Positions 1 through 6,089 of a DNA stretch of 10,720 nucleotides are shown here, piece after piece. Source of the stretch: Puniceicoccales bacterium (GTDB lineage Bacteria > Verrucomicrobiota > Verrucomicrobiia > Opitutales > LL51). Location: assembly GCA_031276935.1 (NCBI GenBank), contig JAISMD010000003.1, positions 1 to 10,720 of the forward strand, given 5' to 3'. A program made the translations under genes and the position numbers. The first letter of the stretch is position 1, and each line of letters begins with the position of its first letter. A model generated the notes under the pieces. The model was not told the origin of the DNA. It did not search any database and saw only the letters and a program-made list of their open reading frames with translations.

Positions 1-1930
1 AACAGTCAAAACTCCCCGGCGTAGATCGCCTAAGAAGACGGCCGAAGACAATGATGTCCCGGAATCTTTTTCGGCTTCGCCGGAAGAAACTTCGTTGACG
101 TGCGAGTATTCTGATCTCATTCGTGGGGTGGACGTGGAGGACTGGTCCCCCAATGAAACGGCAAGTTCTACCGCATCGGCGGATGGTTCCCGGGATGTTG
201 ATCGCGAACAATCGACCCATATTCAGGAATCGATTTCGCCGGTTCCCCGGGGAGAGACTCCCGAATTACGCCGGGAAAGTTCATCCCGGGGAGAACATTC
301 CCCTCGGTTTCAAAGGAATGGACGTGGTGGCAATGGCGATTCCAATGGTAGGGAGAGTTCACAGGGAACGGATTCCGGAAATTATGCTCCCAATGATGGC
401 AATTCGTTCCGGGAAAGTAGGGGGAATGTGCGCAATGAAAATCCCCGTGAAAACCATTTCCGCAATACCAATTCCCGTGATTCCCAACGCAATGAAAATG
501 GTCGCAACGGCAATCGTAATTTTTCACAGAATGGAAATGCAAACCGTCGCCGTCCAGCGACTACGATCCGCATCGGACCATTTTCCATCGGCTATTTGCG
601 GGGCTTGGAATGTCTCAGTCATCGGACGCAATTGGATCGTTTCTGCGATGGCGTCATCGATCCGGAGCAAACACCGCTCCTCCTAAATGAAATACTGGAT
701 AAATCCAATGGTGATTTGGCAGATTTCGCCTGTTCCCGCGATCTAGATGAGGCGAGTCCACGGGCAAAAATTATCGATAGTTGCATGGAATCGGCCCTAG
801 GGGAAAAACGTCCCATCATGGTGAAGGGGATTTTGGAGTCCATGGAGGGCGGCGATGGGATCATTACCTACGCCTGTGATAATTATAAAATTCGCAGTAA
901 AAGTACCTTTGTTCCCCGCTGTTTGATGCAATCAATGGAACTGCGCCGCGGACAGACATTGACGGCATTTATCCATCCGCCCTTGGAACAAGCGACCTGT
1001 CCCTTTGCCATAAAGATCAAAGACGTCTTGGGTAGGACACCGGAAGAAGCCGCTAAATTCCCCCGCTTTAAGGATCTCATTCCCTATTATCCCCGGAAAC
1101 GTATCTTTTTGGAGCAGCAGGATACGGCGACGGGAGATGTATCCATGCGGGTCATCGACCTATTGTCCCCCATCGGATTCGGTCAACGGGGACTCATCGT
1201 GGCACCGCCGAGAACGGGGAAGACCATGCTATTGCAGGGAATTGCAAATGCGATCATCCACAATCAACGGGAAGCAAAATTAATTGTACTCCTCATCGAC
1301 GAACGCCCGGAGGAAGTGACGGATTTTTCCCGACAGGTCAAGGGAGCGGAGGTGGTGAGTTCCACCTTCGACGAATCGGCGGAAAGCCATATCCATGCGG
1401 CAGAAATTGTAATTGAGAGCGCACGTCGTTGGGTAGAAGCCGGTGAACATGTGGTCATTTTACTGGATTCCATTACCCGTTTAGCTCGGGCGTATAATAC
1501 GGAACAACCGAGTTCCGGGAAAATTCTGTCGGGGGGCGTGGAGGCCAATGCATTGCAGCTCCCGAAACGCTTTTTCGGTTCCGCTCGCAATATCGAAGGC
1601 GGTGGCAGTTTGACCATTATTGCAACGGCGTTGATTGAAACGGGAAGCCGTATGGACGACGTAATTTTCGAGGAATTTAAAGGAACGGGCAATATGGAGT
1701 TACATCTGGATCGTTCCCTCTCCGATAGGCGAATTTTCCCCGCGATCAACTGGGAACGCAGTGGTACACGGAAGGAAGAATTACTCTACCATCCCGATGA
1801 ACTCTCAAAAATCTATAATCTACGCCGTGCATTCCAAGGGATCCCCACCAGCGAGGCCATGGAAATGCTCATTGCTCGCCTAAAAAAATGCCCGACAAAT
1901 GTCGAGTTTTTGATGAATATCAATCGCTAA
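1..1930 (+). CDS. rho: Transcription termination factor Rho, 5'-partial at window edge
   Basis: Hexameric RNA-dependent ATPase/helicase that terminates transcription. The reading frame is open from base 2 with no stop, so the true start lies left of the window; a TTG at 95 is only the first start-like codon inside it. Counting residues from that TTG, a Ser/Glu-rich stretch is followed by an Asn/Arg/Gly low-complexity segment (72-153), a helical N-terminal region (155-240) and a cold-shock-like RNA-binding domain (about 244-310). The RecA-type ATPase core then shows Walker A APPRTGKT (370-377), the [12 protein letters not shown] block (399-410), Walker [17 protein letters not shown] (453-468), the Q-loop SGGVEANAL (479-487) and [10 protein letters not shown] (555-564). 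The core is intact, so it should be an active ATPase. Oddities are the long disordered insert and loss of the GFGFL RNA-binding motif. It converges on rsmA with a 4-nt overlap. Confidence 0.97.
   Translation, partial: TVKTPRRRSPKKTAEDNDVPESFSASPEETSLTCEYSDLIRGVDVEDWSPNETASSTASADGSRDVDREQSTHIQESISPVPRGETPELRRESSSRGEHSPRFQRNGRGGNGDSNGRESSQGTDSGNYAPNDGNSFRESRGNVRNENPRENHFRNTNSRDSQRNENGRNGNRNFSQNGNANRRRPATTIRIGPFSIGYLRGLECLSHRTQLDRFCDGVIDPEQTPLLLNEILDKSNGDLADFACSRDLDEASPRAKIIDSCMESALGEKRPIMVKGILESMEGGDGIITYACDNYKIRSKSTFVPRCLMQSMELRRGQTLTAFIHPPLEQATCPFAIKIKDVLGRTPEEAAKFPRFKDLIPYYPRKRIFLEQQDTATGDVSMRVIDLLSPIGFGQRGLIVAPPRTGKTMLLQGIANAIIHNQREAKLIVLLIDERPEEVTDFSRQVKGAEVVSSTFDESAESHIHAAEIVIESARRWVEAGEHVVILLDSITRLARAYNTEQPSSGKILSGGVEANALQLPKRFFGSARNIEGGGSLTIIATALIETGSRMDDVIFEEFKGTGNMELHLDRSLSDRRIFPAINWERSGTRKEELLYHPDELSKIYNLRRAFQGIPTSEAMEMLIARLKKCPTNVEFLMNINR
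308..553 (+). repeat. Low-complexity Asn/Arg/Gly-coding segment inside rho
   Basis: This segment encodes about 82 residues containing 20 Asn and 15 Arg, with Gly, Ser and Asp making up much of the rest and only a few aromatics. At DNA level it contains recurring units such as CGCAATGAAAAT at 431-442 and again at 488-499, and repeated Arg-Asn-x words. The protein segment is expected to be intrinsically disordered. Asn-rich or charged insertions between the start and the RNA-binding domain are known from other Rho proteins (Clostridium botulinum prion-like Rho, Bacteroides thetaiotaomicron Rho). Whether this one behaves the same way is inference. Confidence 0.8.
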
Positions 1931-2802
1931 TCGATTTTATTTTTCGCGGCACTCAACGCAATGAACTGATCCAGATCTTGCCAGAAAATTAGCGGTAATT
2001 GTCCGGGGCGGACGGAATGTGGGAAATTATATTTTTGGAGGAGTTCCATGGCATGGGTATGGTATTGGGAGAGAAATATTTTGAAGAGGGAACCACTTTG
2101 TTTGCGCCGTTGGGTAAAGAGATTACGGATGAGGAGCTTTGTTTCCCGATGGAATATTTTGGGTATGGGAAGGCGTTCCAGGTGCAAAATAACGGAGTCA
2201 ACCCGGGGCATGGGCCAGATACATGTGCGTGCAACGGGGAAAATTGTTCCGGGACGATATGCGGATGCCAGGAAAATGGAAATTGCAGAAAAATTTTCTG
2301 ATCCGGGTCCAGAAAGGAGTCGAGTAACGGTTTCTTTTTGGAGCATGAGGGTCATGGAAAGGGGAAGTTGGCTTTGTTTGAGGACGGCTTCGAGCCAGGG
2401 CGTGGATATGTTATAGGGTAGATTGGCAATGATTTTAAAGGACTCATTCTGGCGATCAAATCCTCCCAGGGGTTGGCTAAGCGCATTCCCTTGGATTAGG
2501 TGGAAATTGGGTACATCAACGAAGGTTTGTTGCAGGAAAGCGTAGAGTGTGGCATCTTGTTCGATTGCAAAAACACGGCAATTTTTGCCCAGCAGCGTAC
2601 GGGTTAATGTCCCTAGACCCGGGCCGATTTCGATAACGTTTTCCCCGGACAACGGATGGGCAAGTTCCAAGAATTTGAATACAATATTTTTGTCGACGAG
2701 GAAATTTTGCCCCAAGTTTTTCCGTGGCGATCGACCAATGGATTGGAGTAGGAATTGGGTTTGGCGAAGGGAAAGCGGTTGATCCAACGATGGTGTCACC
2801 AT
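1927..2802 (-). CDS. rsmA: 16S rRNA dimethyladenosine transferase RsmA (KsgA)
   Basis: SAM-dependent enzyme that dimethylates the two adjacent adenines in the 3'-terminal helix of 16S rRNA late in 30S assembly. With the start at 2802 the protein is 291 aa, close to the family norm. Visible motifs are [10 protein letters not shown] (28-37) at the N-terminus, SAM motif [13 protein letters not shown] (56-67), the acidic E81, the catalytic loop NLPYN (127-131), [10 protein letters not shown] and FTQRRKQ near the C-terminus. The usual GDA motif reads GNA (N106). I chose ATG 2802 because it lies a short, normal distance before the conserved [18 protein letters not shown] block. An in-frame ATG at 2934 would add 44 unrelated residues and overlap rpmI. 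No clear Shine-Dalgarno precedes either. The stop codon overlaps the rho stop on the other strand. Confidence 0.95.
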   Translation of the reverse strand: MVTPSLDQPLSLRQTQFLLQSIGRSPRKNLGQNFLVDKNIVFKFLELAHPLSGENVIEIGPGLGTLTRTLLGKNCRVFAIEQDATLYAFLQQTFVDVPNFHLIQGNALSQPLGGFDRQNESFKIIANLPYNISTPWLEAVLKQSQLPLSMTLMLQKETVTRLLSGPGSENFSAISIFLASAYRPGTIFPVARTCIWPMPRVDSVILHLERLPIPKIFHRETKLLIRNLFTQRRKQSGSLFKIFLSQYHTHAMELLQKYNFPHSVRPGQLPLIFWQDLDQFIALSAAKNKID

Positions 2803-2911
2803 GGGAGAAATACACACTTTTCGGGGAAAATGTACACCTTTTTTGTTTTTTTTAGAAAAAATTGCTTTACATCTAGAAATTAAATCATCTTTTTGGGAAT
2901 TGTCCTTCGGT

Positions 2912-3106
2912 GTGAGAAAAACAAATAAGTCCATTGCGAAACGCTTTAAGGTGACCGCTTCCGGTAAGATACTTCGTCGTACCGCTGGATTTCGTCATTT
3001 TTTAAGAAATAAGACGGTTAAGCAACGTCGTTCTGCGCGGCAGGATCAATCCGTTTCAATCGGTTTTTCCAAGCGCATATGGAAGGCAATTGCCGTTGGT
3101 GTGTAG
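2912..3106 (+). CDS. rpmI: 50S ribosomal protein L35
   Basis: Small basic large-subunit ribosomal protein, 64 aa, the usual length for bL35. The family hallmark runs from RKTNKSIAKRFKVTASGKI through an RHFLRNKT-type segment to KQRRSAR, followed by a short C-terminal helix. The start is a GTG at 2912. The frame stays open upstream to an ATG at 2801, but the extra 37 residues are hydrophobic and unlike L35, so the GTG is preferred. No strong Shine-Dalgarno is visible before it. rplT follows after 68 nt in the standard rpmI-rplT order, but infC, which normally precedes rpmI, is not here: rsmA lies divergent instead. Confidence 0.95.
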   Translation: MRKTNKSIAKRFKVTASGKILRRTAGFRHFLRNKTVKQRRSARQDQSVSIGFSKRIWKAIAVGV

Positions 3107-3158
3107 TGGAATGATCGTCTCTAGGCGAAAAATTTTGGCGGCCCGGAGGCGATTTATT

Positions 3159-3168
3159 AGGAGAGGAG
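3159..3168 (+). promoter_or_regulatory. Strong ribosome binding site of rplT
   Basis: The purine run AGGAGAGGAG ends 6 nt before the rplT ATG at 3175 and fixes that start. It is much stronger than the region before rpmI, which has no obvious Shine-Dalgarno. This suggests L20 can be initiated independently of L35. Confidence 0.8.
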
Positions 3169-3174
3169 AAAAAT

Positions 3175-3531
3175 ATGCCAAGAGTCGTCAATGCAGTTGC
3201 AACAAAGAAACGTAGAAAAAGATTACTCAAAAGGGCCCAGGGGTATTTTGGGAATAAATCCCGGCTTTTTCGCTATGCCCGGGAGGAGGTACGGCGTGCC
3301 GATGCCTTCGCCTATCGGGATCGCAAGAGGAAAAAAACTCTCATGCGGGAATTGTGGATCATAAGGATTAATGCCGCTTGCCGGACATTCGGCATACCCT
3401 ATTGTCGCTTCATCGCCGCAGTCAAAAAATTGGGTGTTAATCTCGATCGCCGCGCTCTGAGCGAGTTGGCCATAGGAGATCCGGATGCCTTTGGAATGAT
3501 TGTCGAAAGAGCAAAAGCGGTTTTAATTTAA
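3175..3531 (+). CDS. rplT: 50S ribosomal protein L20
   Basis: Basic 23S rRNA-binding protein needed early in 50S assembly; in several bacteria it also represses its own operon by binding the mRNA leader. The 118 aa match the family length. The N-terminus MPRVVNAVATKKRRKRLLK is the typical flexible basic tail. It is followed by the AQGYFG.KSRLFR segment, AYRDRKRKK (46-54), LWIIRINAACR and a C-terminal globular part with KKLGVNLDRRALSELA. A strong AGGAGAGGAG precedes the ATG. It is the second gene of an rpmI-rplT unit. Its TAA stop overlaps the stop codon of the convergent tsaB gene. pheS, a common downstream neighbour, is absent. Confidence 0.97.
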   Translation: MPRVVNAVATKKRRKRLLKRAQGYFGNKSRLFRYAREEVRRADAFAYRDRKRKKTLMRELWIIRINAACRTFGIPYCRFIAAVKKLGVNLDRRALSELAIGDPDAFGMIVERAKAVLI

Positions 3532-4142
3532 AACGTTTCGGACTTAGTTTCAGGAATTTCCCGGCGCAAAGATGTCCATTTTTTATATTCATCCTGTGGA
3601 TCGTAGGCCGTTGTGATGGATTCATTGGGTATTGCAAAGTCTTGTATTGCCTGAACATGGGCCTGGAGATCATATTTTACGGAAATGAAATCGCCATCGG
3701 GTTGGAGATTGCGTTGCGTTTCCAGACAGTGGATAGGTCGCCCCAATGCGGAAAGCGTTTTACGATCCACAAGACCAATCCGATTGTCTTGAAAAACGTA
3801 GTATTGATCACGGTTTTTGGCGACGCAAACCGAGGAACTGGAACCATCAATGTGGTGGGCTAGGGCCAAACTCGTATAGGAATCAATTTGGAGACGGGGA
3901 TGGATCATTTTAAAAATGCGGAGCAACATGAGGGTGCTGCGAATACCGATCAATTTCCCGGGACCTTCACAGAAAATGACCCGAGAAGGCGTAAACTTTT
4001 CAAAAATTGGTTTAATAAGTTTAAAAAAACCAGCCAAATTATCTTCGGAGGAGGAACGGAAAAATAGCCATTGATTATTTTGAAAAATACCTGTTTGGAA
4101 TAGGTTTGTAGCGGCGTCGATTAGTAATATTTTGGGCGACAT
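3528..4142 (-). CDS. tsaB: TsaB-like subunit of the tRNA t6A threonylcarbamoyltransferase complex
   Basis: TsaB is the inactive ASKHA-fold partner of TsaD, needed with TsaE to form N6-threonylcarbamoyladenosine at position 37 of ANN-decoding tRNAs. The 204-aa protein begins with the fold's first strand KILLIDAATN (4-13). It has the diagnostic loop EGPGKLIGIRSTLMLL (59-74), corresponding to GPGSFTGLR in typical TsaB, and ends with a DPQDEYKKW segment like the C-terminal motif of some TsaB proteins. It is slightly shorter than the usual 220-230 aa and the central part is divergent, so this could be a degenerate paralogue. The ATG at 4142 is preceded by GGAG only 2 nt away. It converges on rplT with a 4-nt overlap and is divergent from the phosphatase operon. 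Confidence 0.72.
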   Translation of the reverse strand: MSPKILLIDAATNLFQTGIFQNNQWLFFRSSSEDNLAGFFKLIKPIFEKFTPSRVIFCEGPGKLIGIRSTLMLLRIFKMIHPRLQIDSYTSLALAHHIDGSSSSVCVAKNRDQYYVFQDNRIGLVDRKTLSALGRPIHCLETQRNLQPDGDFISVKYDLQAHVQAIQDFAIPNESITTAYDPQDEYKKWTSLRREIPETKSETF

Positions 4143-4244
4143 TACTCCATAGATTTATAAAAACTATGTTGTGACAATAAATTTTTTGATAAAAATCCTC
4201 CGGTTCATTTTTTTATTTGCTTTTTCTTTTCCGAAGACGATAAA

Positions 4245-4253
4245 TGGTATTAT
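4245..4253 (+). promoter_or_regulatory. Candidate extended -10 promoter for the phosphatase-rpiB-nrdG operon
   Basis: TGGTATTAT is an extended -10 element (TGn followed by TATTAT at 4248-4253). It lies in an AT-rich 156-nt gap between the divergent tsaB and phosphatase genes. It has no good -35 at 17 nt, as is common for extended -10 promoters. Initiation would fall near 4260, about 40 nt before the first start codon. A TTGACA at 4258-4263 with TAATAG only 14 nt downstream is a poorer alternative. Confidence 0.4.
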
Positions 4254-4298
4254 TCACTTGACAAGTTTTGGGATTTGTAATAGCCCATCCCATGGAAA

Positions 4299-4772
4299 GT
4301 GGAAAAAGGAAAGAGAGGCGAAATTGTGTTTGTTTGTATGGGGAATACGTGTCGAAGTCCCATGGCTCAGAGTTTTTTTAAGGAATACGTGCGGGATTAC
4401 CCGGAATTTATTTCCTATGAGGTGACGAGTGCCGGTTTAATGGCCCACGAAGGTCAGCGGAGTTCGCCTTTGGCGGAGGAGGTCATGCGGAAAAGAGGTC
4501 TTTCGCTGGCCCATCATCGGGCGAGGTTATTGACCCAGGAAATTGTGGACCGGGCGGCAGCTATCATTTGTGCTACGGCGGACCAGGAAAATTTTTTGAA
4601 AAATAGTTTTGTCAACTTACCGGAAATCTGCACTTCTTTTTTTAAATTTGGGGGTGACGTCAGTGATCCTTATGGTGAGGGTTTGGAAGTGTACGGGAAA
4701 ATTGCTGACGAAATTGAAAAAAAATTGCCAGCGGTTATCAAGTTTTTGAGAGAGGAATTCGATGATCATTAG
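4299..4772 (+). CDS. Low-molecular-weight protein phosphatase, probably arginine-phosphatase (YwlE) type
   Basis: Cysteine-dependent phosphatase of the LMW-PTP fold, 157 aa. The P-loop CX5R is CMGNTCRS (13-20), with nucleophile C13 and R19. The general acid is D123 in SDPYG. T17 sits where Bacillus YwlE has the Thr reported to give phosphoarginine selectivity; tyrosine phosphatases usually have Ile there. The downstream neighbour rpiB is also the neighbour of ywlE (ywlF) in Bacillus subtilis, which supports that reading. The start is uncertain. GTG 4299 keeps the whole first beta strand (GEIVFVC). GTG 4326 has the better Shine-Dalgarno (GAGAGG, 7 nt upstream) but would leave only MFVC before the P-loop. 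The gene overlaps rpiB by 11 nt. An ordinary tyrosine phosphatase remains possible. Confidence 0.9.
   Translation: MEKGKRGEIVFVCMGNTCRSPMAQSFFKEYVRDYPEFISYEVTSAGLMAHEGQRSSPLAEEVMRKRGLSLAHHRARLLTQEIVDRAAAIICATADQENFLKNSFVNLPEICTSFFKFGGDVSDPYGEGLEVYGKIADEIEKKLPAVIKFLREEFDDH
4748..4756 (+). promoter_or_regulatory. Ribosome binding site of rpiB inside the phosphatase gene
   Basis: GAGAGAGGA ends 5 nt before ATG 4762 and lies within the last codons of the upstream phosphatase gene. It fixes the rpiB start and suggests translational coupling across the 11-nt overlap. Confidence 0.75.
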
Positions 4773-5208
4773 TTTAGGTTTAGACCACCGTGCTGCCCAT
4801 TTACGTGACCTTATTATTGGGCATCTTGAGGAGTTAGAGTTTGAGGTTTTGGATCGCGGTGCCGCTGATTCTACGCCCATCGACTACCCCGATGTGGCCA
4901 AAAAAGTCGCCAAAGATATTAAAACCATGCAGGCGAATTTTGGTGTTTTGGGTTGTTTAACGGGGATTGGCATGTCCATTGCGGCGAATAAATTTCAAGG
5001 TATTCGTGCTGCCCTGGTCCATTCCGAAGAAGACGCCCGTCTCGCCCGCGAACACAATGACGCCAACATCATGTGCATTGCCGGAAATAGCATAACCCCT
5101 GAATTGCTCAAAAAAGCGTTGGATATATTCTTTATGACGGAGTTTGAAGGCGGTCGCCATGAGCGTCGCCTAAGTAAAATTGTGGAATTCGAATTCAGTC
5201 AAAAATAG
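4762..5208 (+). CDS. rpiB: Ribose-5-phosphate isomerase B
   Basis: Interconverts ribose 5-phosphate and ribulose 5-phosphate in the non-oxidative pentose phosphate pathway. The 148 aa cover the complete RpiB/LacAB fold: LDH (7-9) near the N-terminus, DYPDVA (41-46), the catalytic Cys C65 followed by TGIGMSIAANK (67-77), REHNDAN (96-102) with the ring-opening His H98, and EGGRHERR (129-136) supplying phosphate-binding arginines. The usual CGTG reads CLTG, with Leu66 replacing a normally conserved small residue beside the catalytic Cys, which is unusual. It overlaps the upstream phosphatase and is followed after 10 nt by the nrdG-like gene. A LacAB-type galactose-6-phosphate isomerase is unlikely because there is no paired paralogue. 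Confidence 0.93.
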   Translation: MIISLGLDHRAAHLRDLIIGHLEELEFEVLDRGAADSTPIDYPDVAKKVAKDIKTMQANFGVLGCLTGIGMSIAANKFQGIRAALVHSEEDARLAREHNDANIMCIAGNSITPELLKKALDIFFMTEFEGGRHERRLSKIVEFEFSQK

Positions 5209-5218
5209 GATTATGGGT

Positions 5219-5908
5219 ATGGAAATTGGGGGTATTCAACGTTTTTCGTCCATTGATTTTCCTGGAAAATTGGCGACGGTTATTTTTACGGTGGGCTGTA
5301 ACTTTCGCTGTCCTTTTTGTCACAACCCGGAATTAGTGGAAGGTAATGTGGAAAAGGTTCCCGAGGAAACCGTTTGGGAATTTTTATCGGTACGCAGGGA
5401 GCAATTGGAGGGTGTTGTCATCAGTGGGGGGGAACCGACATTGCAAAGGGATTTGCCCGATTTTATCGAAAAAATTAAGGCATTAGGTTTTGCCGTGAAG
5501 TTGGATACAAATGGGACTAATCCACGGATTTTGAAGATATTATTATCCCGCGGGATATTGGATTTCGTGGCAATGGATATCAAACATATATGGTCCCGCT
5601 ATGCCGATGCCACGGGATCGCATTCCCTGAAAATCGAAAACATTAAGCATTCTGTTGACCTCCTCCTGAACGGGGATGTGAACTACGAATTCCGTACGAC
5701 GGTCATCCGCGATTTCCATGATTTGGAGGATATTGTGGCCTTGTCGGAACAAATCCGTGGCGCCAAACGCTACGTTGTCCAGGAATTTATCCCGAAAAAA
5801 ACATTGGATGTGTCTTTTGCTCGGAAATTACCCTTCGAAAAATCTTCCCTCGAAACATTGATTCCCAAAATAGAAAAAAATGTTCAACAATTTGAAATCC
5901 GCCAATAG
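5219..5908 (+). CDS. nrdG: Anaerobic ribonucleotide reductase activating protein (radical SAM, NrdG2 type)
   Basis: Radical SAM activase expected to install the glycyl radical on class III ribonucleotide reductase (NrdD), making dNTPs without oxygen. From ATG 5219 it is 229 aa. It starts with the family hallmark MEIGGIQRFSSIDFPGK, then carries the CX3CX2C [4Fe-4S] site GCNFRCPFCHNPEL (C27, C31, C34), the SAM-binding SGGEPT (69-74) and the later LDTNGT and VAMDIK strands. ATG 5219 is chosen over ATG 5213 and an upstream TTG at 5180 because AGGA (5207-5210) stands 8 nt before it and homologues begin there. It is the last gene of the phosphatase-rpiB-nrdG operon. NrdD is not in the window, so a different glycyl-radical partner cannot be excluded. 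Confidence 0.88.
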   Translation: MEIGGIQRFSSIDFPGKLATVIFTVGCNFRCPFCHNPELVEGNVEKVPEETVWEFLSVRREQLEGVVISGGEPTLQRDLPDFIEKIKALGFAVKLDTNGTNPRILKILLSRGILDFVAMDIKHIWSRYADATGSHSLKIENIKHSVDLLLNGDVNYEFRTTVIRDFHDLEDIVALSEQIRGAKRYVVQEFIPKKTLDVSFARKLPFEKSSLETLIPKIEKNVQQFEIRQ

Positions 5909-5991
5909 GCTGTATTTTTGATTAAAAACAGGGGAAAGTTTTTTTAACAGGAAAATTTTTTGAACATTTTTTCTTTTTCGGCGTCTCAGTT

Positions 5992-6018
5992 ATGACAGTT
6001 AATGTATTCCTTTATAAT
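5992..6018 (+). promoter_or_regulatory. Candidate sigma-70 promoter immediately ahead of a terminator hairpin
   Basis: A perfect TATAAT (6013-6018) is preceded by ATGACA (5992-5997), five of six matches to the -35 consensus, with a 15-nt spacer. Shifting the -35 by one gives 16 nt. The expected start site is about 6024-6026, inside the first arm of the hairpin at 6021-6054, so a transcript would meet a terminator almost at once. The next gene begins at 6090. It may drive that gene with attenuation, make a very short RNA, or be a chance match in AT-rich DNA. Confidence 0.45.
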
Positions 6019-6020
6019 CT

Positions 6021-6054
6021 AAGGGGCGCTACCGGAAATGGGGCGCCTTTTTTT
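6021..6054 (+). terminator. Rho-independent terminator after nrdG
   Basis: The arm AAGGGGCGC (6021-6029) pairs with GCGCC plus the following T residues (6043-6051). The core is GGCGC/GCGCC, extended by two G-T and two A-T pairs. The loop is 13 nt, and a run of seven T follows directly at 6048-6054. This is a textbook intrinsic terminator. It lies 112 nt past the nrdG stop and 36 nt before the next start codon. Confidence 0.75.
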
Positions 6055-6089
6055 ATTTACCTCGGTTAGCTTTTCACTTAGTTCGCCCC

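Noticed and set aside
123..686. 187-codon plus-strand frame overlapping the 5' half of rho
   Set aside because: Met/Ile/Pro-rich translation produced by reading the low-complexity rho segment in another frame; the Rho frame is uninterrupted through the same bases.
1264..1749. 161-codon open frame on the minus strand inside rho
   Set aside because: It is antisense to the most conserved ATPase part of Rho and its product resembles no family; a shadow of the constrained codons.
1999..2416. Two overlapping plus-strand frames within rsmA
   Set aside because: They lie antisense to clear RsmA motifs and give Cys/Gly/Arg-rich peptides without family features.
2838..2853. T6-G-T8 tract between rsmA and rpmI as a terminator
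   Set aside because: The only preceding inverted repeat (TTTTC/GAAAA) has a 3-nt loop and five weak pairs, and no gene upstream on that strand would need ending there.
2801..2911. Longer L35 start at ATG 2801
   Set aside because: It would add 37 non-basic hydrophobic residues before the standard L35 N-terminus; GTG 2912 gives exactly the family length.
2803..2934. Longer rsmA start at 2934
   Set aside because: The added 44 residues have no counterpart in RsmA proteins and would overlap the rpmI start region.
3130..3168. Possible hairpin hiding the rplT ribosome binding site (TCTCT with AGAGG)
   Set aside because: Only five pairs including a G-T over a long loop; no support for an L20 switch from one sequence.
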